A DNA stretch of 64,000 nucleotides from Pomphorhynchus laevis (Eukaryota; Acanthocephala; Palaeacanthocephala; Echinorhynchida; Pomphorhynchidae). A program made the translations under genes and the position numbers. This document shows positions 23,706 to 35,209 of this stretch, in pieces. The notes under the pieces were generated by a model. That model was not told the DNA's origin. It made no database searches and was given only the letters and a program-made list of their open reading frames with translations. The DNA lies in assembly GCA_012934845.2 (NCBI GenBank), contig WNNJ02003003.1, forward strand, positions 1 through 64,000, in the 5' to 3' direction. Position 1 is the first letter of the stretch; the number at the start of each line of letters is the position of its first letter.

Positions 23706-25390
23706 GCAAGGCCATCGAGTGATGGGCGATTATTTCGTGCTCGCAATCATGCATGCTCTCCTCGATACATAAATACAATATGTATAAATATAAATACATA
23801 AATATAGATACATAAATACGATATGTTGCCTCGTTGAATGGTCACACTTAATCTTTGGAATATAAAGGACGCCTATCGTCGATCGTCGGTACTCCTGTAT
23901 AATCGCGGGCCAAATTAATCCGGAAATTTGATATATAAGGACCGATCGCGAATAAGGACTCTATTGCCACTGGTTCGAAAATTTAAATCTTTTCGTCGAG
24001 ACATGCATATTTCCTTCCTTTTTTAACTTCCGCTGAAGATGCCGCAGTGCCTGCGCTATGTGTGACTATGTGGTAACTCTTGGCCAAGGTGTTCACACAT
24101 GTAACATCTCAAACTAGCCACTTGCTGCCATATCAGGGAACTAATGTGCACCCATCAGGACTCTTTCCATCATTTCGACAAATACCGCTCGATTCTAAGT
24201 GACTTGGAAAACCGGTTGTCAATAGAGCCATGCGGATAATTCCGTTCACATCAATGTGACGGCTATGGCGATATATGTTGCGTGGGCAGTCAAGACTGGG
24301 CGCGTCCGAAACAGTAGTCGCTACGCCGCATTTACAAGTATAGGGCTAAAAAATGATCAAGAAATGATCTTGATGCGGACAATTTACTGATTACTCTATA
24401 TAAATTTGTAAACTTTTTTGATCAGGCAAAACAGCCTCTCAGCGAACGCCTTGTATGTAATAATAAATGCCCGGTCCGTGTATCGTTTCAATAAACATAA
24501 AAGGAATTGGTTTGAGACGGCATGTGCACTCTATCATTTTTCTGCCTGTCAGGATTAACCGTTATACAAAAATTCATTTATTCGGTCACTCTGTAAAAAA
24601 TGCCATCCAAATTCAATGCTGATCATTATAATTACCGGTCATCAAACGGATCAAAGCACGTATACAATTGAGAACAGGCACAAAGCTGTATTTAATACTA
24701 ATCCTATTTTAATATTCCAAAACGTATATTATATCAAAAAATACGGTTGTTTTTTCGCCATATTTTCAAATATAAATTGCCCGACTATGAGTTAATCCGC
24801 TTCTCTAATCATCACAAATCTTACAGAGACTAAACCAGCCATTATAAATCATAACACAACTTTATAAGTTCAATAAATCTAGATAATTTCAATTATCGGA
24901 AAGACAAAATAGCACAATCAGCAATCAAAATTCTGTTAATATTAAATATAAGAAACGTGAAAAATATACAGTATTGGGGTTTTGGTATTTTGAAACGGAT
25001 AATTCAGTTGTCTAACTATTGAAATTCCACCATATTAGAAACCAACTTTATTTGTACCCTTCTTGAAGTACATTATGATTCTTTCCTTAACAAGATTAAG
25101 GCACATTGCTAGGATAAATATACCAAACAAAAATGGTAATCAAGAACTTCTAGGCTGATGAACTTGTGATAATTTTTGTGGGACCAAAACACAATTAAAA
25201 GCAAGCACAATGTAAAATCAATGGAAAGCTGCATCTAACATTTCAGCTTTGTAACACGTAAAGCAAAATTACATGCGTATTCGATCATGCAATTATCGAA
25301 TAGTTGGGGCATTATTCGGCGTAATTCCGCTATCAAACTCAAGAGCCCGTTGAAATATTCTCAAGTGCATTGTACAAAATGTCAGTTGTG
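23706..25390. other. intergenic; GC-richer unidentified block then AT-rich flank
   Basis: Bases 23720-24560 are clearly richer in GC than neighbouring non-coding DNA and contain short palindromes and a TATAAATA-rich patch (23765-23815), but no readable protein. It could be the remnant of a non-coding mobile element or a regulatory region. Bases 24560-25390 are ordinary A/T-rich DNA without features. Confidence 0.4.
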
Positions 25391-25394
25391 ATCA

Positions 25395-28370
25395 ATGGCG
25401 CTCCATCTCTCCCATGTGTCTTCTCCATTAGACTCTTTCGCCACAACACACGGTTTCCGCCTCGGTCTCCTCAACACTAGATCTATTCTCAATAAATCCG
25501 ATCTTATCCTCAACCTATTCACCAAGCAATCCATCGATCTCTTCTGCCTCACGGAATCCTGGCACTCAGATTCCGACGACCTTTCCATTCGACCGTCTGC
25601 TCTCTACCGGTTGCTCCCTAGTCGAATCCGCCCGCCCCCTCAGCTCATGCCCTTCTAAATTCTCTAATCATGGCGGCATCGTCGCATTCGCGCGTCACCC
25701 CGCGTCTCTTCGCAAAATCAATCCCACTTTCAGTCCTTGCTCTTTTGAATTGCTCACTTGTCGTTATTCTAACCCGATCACTCTAGATCTCGCCATTGTA
25801 TACCGTCCTGGTTCATCAGCTCCTACTGCCTCATTTTTTACCGAACTCGCTGACCTCCTTTCTCATTGTTCTTTGTCCTTAATCCCTTCAATCGTTCTAG
25901 GCGACTTCAATATCCGCCTAGACCGCCTCTCTTCCACGGATTCCATCCGGTTCATCAGCATTCTATCCAACTACAATTACAAACTAATATCCACTGCCCC
26001 CACACATATACTTGGTGGGGCACTCGACATCATCGCTGTCCCCGATCATTTTGCTGCCTACACCTCACTGTCCATCTCTGATCCTGGTCTATCCGATCAC
26101 TTTCTTATCACCCTTGATCTCACTCACAACCACACCCCTCCTCACACATCTACAATCCTACGTCGCCCTTGGAGAAATCTTGACCTCACCCTTCTCCGCT
26201 CTGCCTTACTCAAATCATCTCTATCATTACCCACAATAACATATTCATCTCCTCACGATCTCGCCTTTCTTTTCGACTCTGAACTCACATCCACTCTCGA
26301 TATTCTCTTGCCCTACAAGTCTCACACACACCGTCGCTTGCACCGTGCTCCATGGTTTGACATCCAATGCCTACTATAAAAAGGTCGACTCCGCCATGCT
26401 TTTCGAGTATATCACCGCTCTCTCAGACGTGATTTCTGCTCGATCACTCCGTCTTTCCGTGATTCCTATATTGCTCTTCGCCGGTCTCATCTCAACCTAC
26501 TACGTACCAAATGCAACTCCTTCTGGCAGCATAAAATCATCACTTCATTCAACTCTAAGACTCTCTGGCATACTTTTAACTCAATCCTGGCTCGTTCCTC
26601 TACGCCGTGCAACATCAATGCTAATGATTATTCGTCATTTCTCCAGACTAAAGTATCCACGTTGTTCTCTAACACCACGTTCTCCATCCTATCCCACTCT
26701 GCCCCGCCTAGCCTCATCCTTCCGGAACTCTTTCATCTTCTCCCTGTCTCACCTACAGAAATATCATCTGTCCTCATGTCCTTGCCCAACAAAACCTCAC
26801 CCGCCGATCCCCTGCCTACCCACATATTAAAATCTATATGCTCATCGATATCCCCATTTCTCACAACCTTGTTTAACTCGTCCATCCGCAGTCGTATCTT
26901 CCCTTCACACTGGAAATCCGCAATCGTTCGTCCCCTCCTTAAAAAACAATCGCTCGACCCCTCCCTTCCTTCTAGCTATCGCCCCATTTCGCTACTCCCT
27001 ACTCTTTCTAAGCTCTTAGAACGACTCATCTTAATACAAATCAACGCTTATCTCTCCTCATCCAATCTGTACCCTCCTTTCCAATCCGCTTTCTGCTCTA
27101 ATCACTCGACAGAAACCGCATGCATAAAAGTGTACAACGACTTACTCATTTCTCGAGACAAGGCTCTATATAGTGTTCTCATCTCCCTCGACCTCTCCTC
27201 CGCATTCGACATTGTCGACCACTCCGTTTTCCTTTCTCGCCTTCGTTATGATTACGGATTTTCTTCCTCCTCCGTAGCATGGTTCGCCTCATATCTATCC
27301 GACCGTTCCTTTCGCGTCTGTTCTAATTAATCATCCTCCCCTCCCATCCCTAGTTTTAGCGGGGTCCCACAAGGTTCAGTCCTAGGTCCTATGCTTTTAT
27401 CTCTTCTGCTTGGCGATCTATCTCCGTTTATCAAACCTTACTCCTTTAAGGTCATGCAATACGCCGATGACATTGTAATCTATGATCATGCACCCGCACA
27501 TCGCATACACGATATCGGCATTTCTGCCTCCAACTGTCTTTCTTCTATTAACAAACGTCTCTCCAATCTCCATCTCGTTCTAAACCCCGAAAAGTTCAAA
27601 ATAATTTGGATCCTCCCCCGTAAACCAAACATATCTCCTCCCACTGTATATTTTGCCTCATCGATCATCCCTATAGTCCACAATCTCACTTTCTTAGGCT
27701 TCCATTTCGATGATCACCTTTCCCTTAAACCCTTCGTCCGTGACAAGGTCCGCTCATCTAACTTAATTCTCCGTGACATCCGCCGTATCCGCCCCCTTAT
27801 CGACTTCCGTTCTTGTATGTCTCTTCTTTCATCGCTTCTTTTCCCTAAAATCGATTACTGCCTTAGCCTTTTCGCCAATTCTCCAAAATCCATCATCCTA
27901 CCCCTACAACGAATAATCAACACCGCCGTTCGAGTGCTCTTTCGTCTCCGTCGCTTCGACCACACATCCACATATCTTGCCCAACTCTCCTGGCCCACCA
28001 TCCACATCCGCATCAAACTCCGCCTTCTTCTCGTTACCTTTCGTCTCATCGCTGTCGGCTCCCCATCGTTCATCAACCTTCCTTTCTTAGACGATACTCG
28101 CCCCACCTCGCTATCGCTTCGTTCCTGTCATACCCTCTTACTCCACGTTCCTAATTACTCCAACAACTACGGTCTCCGATCCTTCCTCGTCGCCGCCTCA
28201 CTCGCCTGGAATCAACTTTCTCTCGACGTCCGCCGCGCCCCCTCCTTTATCATATTCAAACACCTCCTCTGTTCACACCTTCTCGACACCTGATTCACAG
28301 TCTTGTTTTTGGTCATGTAAGCGTGCACTGGCACGCATTTGCCACGTTAAAATAAATCCTTTTTTGATCA
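25395..28370 (+). mobile_element. CR1-like LINE, ORF2 plus 3' end, broken
   Basis: It begins at the ORF2 start region (LGLLNTRSILNKSDLILNLF, then FCLTESWHSDSDD, the endonuclease N and E motifs). It continues through IVLGDFNIRLDR and LSDHFLITLDLT (D and H motifs) to the RT (SLDLSSAFDIVDHSVFLSRL; QYADDIVIY) and C-terminus (VPNYSNNYGLRSFLVAASLA) at 28293. The reading frame shifts near 25.66 and 26.35-26.7 kb and has an in-frame stop near 27.33 kb. The 3' tail is GTCATGTAAGCGTGCACTGG...TTGCCACGTTAAAATAAATCC. Its twin at 53.0-55.35 kb is nearly identical. Confidence 0.93.
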
Positions 28371-28389
28371 CACATAATTATATACAGTT

Positions 28390-28860
28390 ATTTGTGTATA
28401 ACCACTCGAGTTTATTTTCTAAAACTCGAAATCTCTTCTAGTTGCTTATCATCTTACCTTTCTTGGTTTTCATTTCTTTAAGGATATATCTTCTTTTATT
28501 CGGCATTAAGTGTTTTCTCTTCCAGAATACTCCTCAAATACCTTTGACGCATTCGTACACTAATTGGTTTCCAAACATGTCTTAATCTTATCTCAGCCTA
28601 ACTTCCCTCTAAGATTGACTGCTGTCTCAGCACCTTCGCCAACCCCCCCCCAAAAAAAAACAACTGATTTCCCTCTCCTACGTATATTAAACACTGCAAT
28701 TTGTATTCTTTTCATACATCTTCCTTCTCTCGATCTTCCTCATATCAACTTCTTTATTTTTACGCTTCCATCAATATCTTCTTGTATGCCCCAAAGTACT
28801 CTTCAAACTTTATTAATCGATCTTACTCCATTGATGAACTTTTAGCCTGGAACACTTTTC
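28390..28860 (+). mobile_element. older CR1-like 3' relic
   Basis: The text TTCCCTCTAAGATTGACTGC and what follows matches, with many changes, the FPKIDYCLSLFANSPK region of the better copies, and CCAAAGTACTCTTCAAAC the VPNYS region. A younger fragment of the same family follows directly at 28861. Confidence 0.6.
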
Positions 28861-29266
28861 TTGCTTCTCTCGATTTGCCTACAATTTATTGTCGTGTTCA
28901 AATTCGTCTTCTTATCGTTGCTTTCCGCCTTGTAACTTTTCATACCCCTTCATTTCTCAACCTTCCTTTTCTTGATAATTCCCGTCCTGTTTACTGTTCC
29001 TTGCGTTCCTGTAATTCCCTTCTTTTACATGTCCCAAACTACTCTACCTCCTTTGGACTCCGCTCCTTCCTGGTGGCTGCTCCTCTATCGTGGAATCATC
29101 TGCCCATTCATATACGCCAATCAACTTCCCTGCAGTGCTTCAAACGACAAATCCGATCCCATCTGAACAATTTAACTGCTTGACTTTCTCATTTTTGTTT
29201 GTGGACTTGTAAGCGTACAGCTTGTACGCATTTGCCACATTAAATAAATTTGTATTATTATTAACT
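28861..29266 (+). mobile_element. CR1-like LINE 3' fragment (19-kb subfamily)
   Basis: It encodes the last ~105 residues (LDLPTIYCRVQIRLLIVAF ... RQIRSHLNNLTA) and the tail CTTGTAAGCGTACAGCTTG...TTGCCACATTAAATAAATT. It is almost identical to the end of the 19.3-kb copy and to 50881-51312, so insertion is recent. Severely 5'-truncated, and fused in frame to the older relic upstream. Confidence 0.92.
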
Positions 29267-29269
29267 GCC

Positions 29270-29985
29270 TAAATAAGTAAATCGAAATCCTTCTTATCTT
29301 ACGCGTCATCCATTAAATTCTAATTTCCGCGGCCAACTGGCTATTGGTAAACTTCATTATTTGTAAATTTTGGTAATAAATTTTTAGTGGACCTGCTCTA
29401 GAACATTTAATCGCTTCGGTCAATGTAAATAAAATAAATTGTCAATAACTGAAAAGCCATCATTTGCTTTACTTCAAGATAAAAGACCGAATTACAGACC
29501 AGCACAAATATAGCGTAAGTTCTGGTGAAATGCTAAAAATCTATTGTGTAAGCAAAATGGGTTCTGAACGTACTAACAGCAACAAATTTAAAGAACAAGA
29601 TGTAATTATGAAAAGCTTCCATCCTTTTCTCCAGGATATGGCAACAAAATAAGATCGTTCAATATCATACCCTAAGCCAATGTAACTAAATTCTATTAAG
29701 CGTTAAGGTCATAAGCTCTAACCGAAACATTGGGAAGAAAATGTCAGTACTAATTAGAACAGTTGATTCCTATTTATTAGGAATTATGACAACCCCGAAA
29801 TTATCTTCACCTGCTATCATGTACAGAGTTGGAAAATTGCCGATAAAATGCGTTGTAGTTATATCTGGAAGAACAACGGAATCATGAATAATTGCTTAAA
29901 GCACACAAAATATAGTTGAAATTCTAAGCTGTTAACAAATAACTATTTACAAATAGTATAATAACTTGTTTTAATTCACATAAAA
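29270..29985. other. intergenic, nothing recognised
   Basis: A short open frame at 29464-29652 has no recognisable domain. No repeats were found here. Confidence 0.4.
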
Positions 29986-30243
29986 ACAAGTCTTGGTTAT
30001 TGAAACTCTTACAATAAAATAACATACAACGAAGATATCGTATCAAGCGTAAATATTTCATACAACGTGAAAGAAGACTTTGGAACGACGCAATTGCAGT
30101 CTCGATTTGTAAAAATATATTGATCAATCCAGGATTACTTACAATCAATCCAGTTCCTGATCAATCCAGGATTACTTAAACGGAACAATATAATAACATA
30201 CAAGCGAATACCTCGTTGTCTCACGATTACAATGACCTAAAAA

Positions 30244-31449
30244 TATAAGAAGGGCATAATCAATAACTCATTATCTGACGACTGTTACACTCAGTTAGAA
30301 GTAGGCTGCGATGCGCCAAACTGTGATGTGTGGAGCATTGTCAAAGTCAAGAGTAAAGATCAGGCGATATATCACTTGCGATCATTCATGTGCGGCTTTT
30401 GCAGTGCTGATATACGAAGGGCTACGAGGAGTGAGCAAAACAAACCTACTGATGATAATGATAATAACCAATGTACCAATTCATGTACAGACACCACAAA
30501 ACAAGCCGATCAACTAGAGATCTCCCCTCACGTCCAGAGTAAAACACAACATGATAATAGCCTTTCTGTGGCTTCAACGCCAACTCGAGTGTGGAAAAGG
30601 GGACATGAGAGGTCATATACGATTACTAAGATAGTTTCTGATGACGATTCACACATCATCTCATCTACGCTAGAAAATTACTTGCCCCCTAAATCAGTAG
30701 TAAATGCCACAAGTTCCAACATTGAAGTTGAGCCTCAATGCCGGATGGGCGACAGTGTTTTACGGACTTCATTGAATTCAAAGCATGCTCTTATAAATGT
30801 TGCACCATGTGATAAGCCAATTATCGACAACAATGACACCAGTGTCCAAGCAAATTCGTCGTCCAGCTTGTGCACGTCTTCAGACAACAGATCCCCAACC
30901 CATATAGCATCGAACTTTTCCCCTACAGAAAATAGTGAAGTTCGACATGCGAAGTCGGTTGAGATAACTCGGCATCATTATGACAGGTCATATAGCGTGT
31001 TATTCAGCGAACTTACTGAGTCCAATTCCGCAAACTCACAGGAACATATGGACCATGACGTGTCTATTTTGCGTAAGGTATTATCCCATCTATTGCATGA
31101 AGGTGATGAAGAGTTAGCATCGTCTATACACGTGAAGAAGCTATTTCGGCTTGGTAAAAGAACACAGGAGAAACCAAGACTGTTGAAGGTGATATTGTCC
31201 TCTAGTGATCATGTGCGCATGTTGTTATCACGTGGATATCGTCTTAGAGGGTTGCCATTTCGTATCCTTCGTGACCTTTCGCCAGATGAGCGATTACAAT
31301 TACGAAAAGCAAACATCGAATTGAGACACCGGCTTTCTCAAGGTGAGGCTAATATATGCATACGGGATTTTCGGGTTGTCAAGTGGCGTCCTGTCGTACG
31401 TTGGAAACAGTTGGCTCCTTTAACTGTCGGGACCCCTGTTTCCATGTAA
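30244..31449 (+). CDS. LINE ORF1 protein
   Basis: ORF1 proteins of CR1-type LINEs bind element RNA. The frame is open from about 30244. No ATG occurs before GTG at 30328, so the start is unclear (an upstream exon, a non-ATG start, or a lost start). Near the N-terminus is a Cys-rich motif, GCDAPNCDVWSIVKV followed by FMCGFCSADI, which looks like half of a PHD/zinc-finger fold. The middle is Ser/Asn/Thr-rich and disordered-looking. The C-terminal part (RKVLSHLLHEGDEE ... FRLGKR ... FRILRDLSPDERLQLRKAN) resembles the RRM-like region with conserved R-K and P-R pairs that other LINE ORF1 proteins have. It ends GTPVSM with TAA at 31447-31449. Confidence 0.75.
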   Translation, partial: YKKGIINNSLSDDCYTQLEVGCDAPNCDVWSIVKVKSKDQAIYHLRSFMCGFCSADIRRATRSEQNKPTDDNDNNQCTNSCTDTTKQADQLEISPHVQSKTQHDNSLSVASTPTRVWKRGHERSYTITKIVSDDDSHIISSTLENYLPPKSVVNATSSNIEVEPQCRMGDSVLRTSLNSKHALINVAPCDKPIIDNNDTSVQANSSSSLCTSSDNRSPTHIASNFSPTENSEVRHAKSVEITRHHYDRSYSVLFSELTESNSANSQEHMDHDVSILRKVLSHLLHEGDEELASSIHVKKLFRLGKRTQEKPRLLKVILSSSDHVRMLLSRGYRLRGLPFRILRDLSPDERLQLRKANIELRHRLSQGEANICIRDFRVVKWRPVVRWKQLAPLTVGTPVSM

Positions 31450-34340
31450 ATTCAGAGAACACTGACCATTCCTTAGGGTATCTGATTGTATTTGATAGAC
31501 CGTGCCTTAGTAAAACCAAAAAGGATTCCAATGCAACTCGTTGCTATTTATCGGTAGGTTATTCAAATTTACGAAGTCTTCCTGCACAACTTGTAGAGCT
31601 TCGATACCATGTTGAGGTTAATGCGTATGATATATTCTGTGTTAGTGAGTCATGGCTACATGAACACATCTTGGATGCCACTGTAAATATTCCAGGTTAT
31701 CGTCTACTTCGAGGGGACAGGAGGTCCAGTATGCGAGGGGGCGGTGTTGCAGTGTACGTTCGAGACCATTTGCTAATTTCTGGCATCGATCAAGTTTGTG
31801 ATCCGCAAGGCTCGTTCGAGAGTATTACCTTTCATATTGGGTATGATCGTGTTGGTATCAGTCTCTGCGTTGTATATCGCTCACCTTCTATGATCACTGA
31901 TTGTAATCTTCTGAAGTCAGTATTGCGATCGATAAGTATCAGTTCTCATTTCCTTCTTCTAGGAGACTTCAACCTACCTAGATCAGATTGGCGGCAAACA
32001 ATATTTGATGATGGTACCGTCGTAGAAAGAGAAATCTCCTACTTCCTCGCTGATGAACTCTTACTAGTACAACACATTCAAGAGCCCACACGATTTTCTT
32101 CCCATAATAATGATACTATACTTGACTTGGTTTTTTCCAAACGTCTTGAAGACATAGCTCGAGTGGATTATCTTCCACCGATAGGTAACTCTGACCACTG
32201 CGTGCTATCACTACAGGTCACCCCAAACTTTAAATTCCGCCATTTTACGGCTCCCATCGTAAAACGGGTTTGGTCAAAAGTGCTTGATGAGCAAATTTTA
32301 TCTTTCTGTCAACGTCGTCCACTATCTTTAACAAATACTAAAGAAGTCTCACTAAAAGTGATTGGGGATTACCTTTTAGGTATTTCTGACGTGTTTGCAC
32401 CAAAGCGTATCATCTCGCCAAATACTAAATATCCTGTTTGGTTCGATAAGGACCTGAGATTGATGTTGCGAGTACGAAATCGTCTTTGGAAGTTATCTCG
32501 TTCGCTTCCGTATTACGCCAACATTTATAGGTATCTTAGGAACGTCTGTACTCGTATGAAAACGTTAAAACGTGATAAATTCGAATCTACAATCATCAAG
32601 GAAGTTAATCGCAACCCCAAGCTATTTTGGTCATATGCTCGGCAAAACGGAACGCTCAACTCTGCAATCAAGCATGTGCACTCTGAATGTGGCTTGGTTA
32701 CAAATGAAACTGATATAGCTGAGACCTTCGCATCCTCGTTCTCTTTATCCACTTTACCACATTGCGATTCTCATATGATATGGTACGGGTGCTCTATCCC
32801 TCCGCGTAATGAATCCCGGCCAATTTGCGTTACTGAAATTCAAGATTATCTCAATAATATTCGTCCTTTTAGCGCAGCTGGCCCCGATGACATCTCCCCA
32901 TACCTGCTCAAAGCTTTATCGAGTTACCTGGCACCATTCCTGACTTTTATCTTTGATAAAATTCTGGCCACTGGCAGTGTCCCAGAAGATTGGAAAACTG
33001 CAACCGTTGTTCCTATTCCCAAAAAAATTTTTGCATCATCCTGTGGTGATTATAGGCCAATAAGCTTAACCTCTTCTCTGTGCAAAGTTCTCGAACGCGC
33101 CATCAGCACTAGAGTCTACGATCATCTTGTCTCTCTTGGTATACTATCGTCCGCTCAACATGGTTTTCGTCACTCCCGTTCTTGTTTGACGAACTTGCTT
33201 ACCGCGCGCGAAACTTGGACCCAGTCGTTAAGTTTTGGTAGCTCACTCGATATAATCTTTATTGATTTTTCGAAAGCCTTCGATCGCGTCCCTCATGATG
33301 GGATGATTAGGTTGTTAGCACACTACGGAGTATCCTCCATGTTATGCAATTGGATTCGTGATTTTTTGGACGGGAGATCATTTCAGGTGAGGGTTGGCAA
33401 TAGCATGTCTTCTACTAGGTTAGTTAAATCCGGAGTTCCGCAAGGTACAGTCCTTGGTCCCTTGCTTTTTATTATATTTCTCAATGATCTTCTGTTACGC
33501 ATAAACAGTCCCTGCCTGGCATTCACAGACGATGTGAAAGTGTGGTGCGATAGCATCTCAGATCCTGATGGCCGGCATCTACAACATGATCTCCAGACAA
33601 TCTACGACTGGAGCAGTGCTACCGGTATGACCATAAATGTAGATAAGTGCGTTCATATGAAACTCGGCAAATGTAAATCTGATCATGAATTCTATTTAGG
33701 ATGTTATAAGCTTCACAACATTTCTGTTCATAGAGACCTAGGGATTATTTTGAATAACGACCTTAAAACACGACCGAATACCGATTATATCTACGGTAAA
33801 GCTATGAAGGCCTTGTATTGTATTAAGAACACATTTAGTAAGCTGCATCCAAAATTATTTAAGCATCTCTACTGTGCGTTAGTCCGTCCGCATGTGGAAT
33901 ACTGCATCGCATCAACTTTTCCATCCACCAAGGCTGAGATGAAAAAGACCGAGTCGATTTTACGTAGAGGAACCAAACTTTGCATTACATCTCTTTATTC
34001 TTACAATGAGCGCCTAGCTTGCTTAAAAATGCCTTCAACGGCCCAGAGGCTACTATATTTAGATCTTGCAACGATGTGGCATTTGGTTCGTGGAAAAGAG
34101 GGGTTCCCATCCAATTCGATAAAATTGAGAAATTCGCGTCGCAGAGGTCACTCCCTTACGTTATTTAAATTCCCCCATGGCAAAATAAGGAGTGTGAGTA
34201 GGCTTTCCCACCGCGCATTGAATGTTTGGAATTCGCTGCCTGAAGACGTCGTCAATGCTACTAGCAATAGACACTTCAAGAAGATGCTGCTGAAGTGGAT
34301 TGTGAACTCTAATTTGGATTCGTGGATGTATTTTAATTGA
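31356..34340 (+). CDS. LINE ORF2: AP-type endonuclease plus reverse transcriptase, 994 aa
   Basis: The endonuclease comes first: N in GYSNLRSL (about residue 70), E98 in CVSESWL, G203-D-F-N, and S-D280-H281. The RT follows: VPIPKKI, then GDYRPISLTSSLCKVLE; motif A IDFSKAFDRVPHDGM with D637; motif B SGVPQGTVLGPLLFIIF from about 692; motif C AFTDDVKVW with D725-D726. Motif C has FTDD instead of the usual F/YADD. The C-terminus carries the family's SRLSHRALNVWNSLPEDVVN. It cuts target DNA and primes cDNA synthesis there. The first Met at 31356 lies inside ORF1; the protein may begin later, nearer the first endonuclease motif. Length is typical for CR1/Jockey-type ORF2. Confidence 0.92.
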   Translation: MHTGFSGCQVASCRTLETVGSFNCRDPCFHVNSENTDHSLGYLIVFDRPCLSKTKKDSNATRCYLSVGYSNLRSLPAQLVELRYHVEVNAYDIFCVSESWLHEHILDATVNIPGYRLLRGDRRSSMRGGGVAVYVRDHLLISGIDQVCDPQGSFESITFHIGYDRVGISLCVVYRSPSMITDCNLLKSVLRSISISSHFLLLGDFNLPRSDWRQTIFDDGTVVEREISYFLADELLLVQHIQEPTRFSSHNNDTILDLVFSKRLEDIARVDYLPPIGNSDHCVLSLQVTPNFKFRHFTAPIVKRVWSKVLDEQILSFCQRRPLSLTNTKEVSLKVIGDYLLGISDVFAPKRIISPNTKYPVWFDKDLRLMLRVRNRLWKLSRSLPYYANIYRYLRNVCTRMKTLKRDKFESTIIKEVNRNPKLFWSYARQNGTLNSAIKHVHSECGLVTNETDIAETFASSFSLSTLPHCDSHMIWYGCSIPPRNESRPICVTEIQDYLNNIRPFSAAGPDDISPYLLKALSSYLAPFLTFIFDKILATGSVPEDWKTATVVPIPKKIFASSCGDYRPISLTSSLCKVLERAISTRVYDHLVSLGILSSAQHGFRHSRSCLTNLLTARETWTQSLSFGSSLDIIFIDFSKAFDRVPHDGMIRLLAHYGVSSMLCNWIRDFLDGRSFQVRVGNSMSSTRLVKSGVPQGTVLGPLLFIIFLNDLLLRINSPCLAFTDDVKVWCDSISDPDGRHLQHDLQTIYDWSSATGMTINVDKCVHMKLGKCKSDHEFYLGCYKLHNISVHRDLGIILNNDLKTRPNTDYIYGKAMKALYCIKNTFSKLHPKLFKHLYCALVRPHVEYCIASTFPSTKAEMKKTESILRRGTKLCITSLYSYNERLACLKMPSTAQRLLYLDLATMWHLVRGKEGFPSNSIKLRNSRRRGHSLTLFKFPHGKIRSVSRLSHRALNVWNSLPEDVVNATSNRHFKKMLLKWIVNSNLDSWMYFN

Positions 34341-34595
34341 TATTTTAAAATGTAATTTGTGAACAGTTGAAACAGCCATTTGCGGCTAGTAACTTGTACA
34401 CTATAATAATAGTATTTATTTTTGAAACATTTTATTTAACCGCTTCCCATGTGGTTACCCATAATTTAAAACTGTAATAATTTATTATTAATATAGGCAA
34501 CATCACGAGCACTGCTCAAAGTTGCACATATCTAAAAATACAATAATTTTTTTACCAAACTGTAGGAAGTGACGTTTAAATAACTTTGACATATT

Positions 34596-34759
34596 GTAAA
34601 ACATGTAGGCCCGACGCCAAAGAATAACGAATGCCGTTTCGTCATCACAATGACTCATCAGTGCCATATACCTTCAACTACTGGATGCAGAGGAGGACCG
34701 AGTCATTGTGATGACGAAACGGTATTCGTCATTCTTTCGCGACGGGCTTACATGTTTCA
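34596..34759. repeat. foldback repeat with ~57-bp arms
   Basis: The left arm starts ACATGTAGGCCCGACGCCAA (34601) and the right arm ends GACGGGCTTACATGT (34755). The arms are about 57 bp, roughly 90% complementary, around a ~43-bp centre. It is non-coding and looks like a short MITE or hairpin element sitting just past the LINE. Confidence 0.85.
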
Positions 34760-35116
34760 CAAGAAATTCACGCAGAATGGTCTCACTCCTTAAACTTTGA
34801 TATATGTTTATAATAAATGTATCAATTAAAATACTTGTTTTAAATAAAATCTAATATATAATTTATTTCAATTTATTTTAATTAATAAATTAAATTAATA
34901 ATTAATATTTCATTAATATAAATTAAATATTTTAATTAATAGTTAATTATAAATTTAAATTTATAAATTAAAATACTCAGTTTGAAAAATGTATAAAAAG
35001 CGAAAGGATACTTCTGTCTATAAATATTATATTTATTAGCTAAAACTATATATTTTATTATTAGTTGAAAAAATAATTTTATTTATATTTTGTTAAAATA
35101 ATTTTTTTTTATTGTG
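34760..35116. other. AT-rich spacer
   Basis: Nothing was recognised beyond TTAATTAATAAATTAAT-type runs at 34850-34940. Confidence 0.5.
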
Positions 35117-35202
35117 GAGAATCACCAGAAAATACATTTTCTTATTTCAAATATTGACGAAATCTGCCATTTTACTCAGTAAGTAAAGTGTATTATCTTA
35201 AG
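35117..35202 (+). repeat. left copy of direct repeat flanking the RTE-type LINE
   Basis: GAGAATCACC...AAAATACATTTTCTTATTTC...GACGAAATCTGCCATTTTAC recurs at 42732-42815, about 85% alike, immediately after the RTE 3' region. It may be part of the element's 3' end belonging to an earlier tandem copy. Confidence 0.85.
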
Positions 35203-35209
35203 GGCTGCT

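Larger units (their letters stand above)
29986..34430 (+). mobile_element. nearly complete CR1-like LINE, second family
   Basis: The element has a 5' region (its start TCTTGGTTATTGAAACTCTT is shared with the 37.87-kb element), ORF1 ending at 31449, and ORF2 at 31356-34340, overlapping by 94 bp in another frame. A short 3' UTR without the stem-loop seen in the other family follows. Both ORFs are open throughout, which is unique in the window and implies a young insertion. The exact ends were not fixed because no target-site duplication could be confirmed. Confidence 0.88.

Noticed and set aside
25382-25588. Antisense ORFs over the CR1-like copies (also at 27486, 27855 and 54850)
   Set aside because: Shadows of the LINE coding strand, Arg-rich because the sense strand is rich in CT-ending codons.
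29464-29652. Small host gene
   Set aside because: A 62-codon frame in A/T-rich DNA without domain, good splice context or repeat support.
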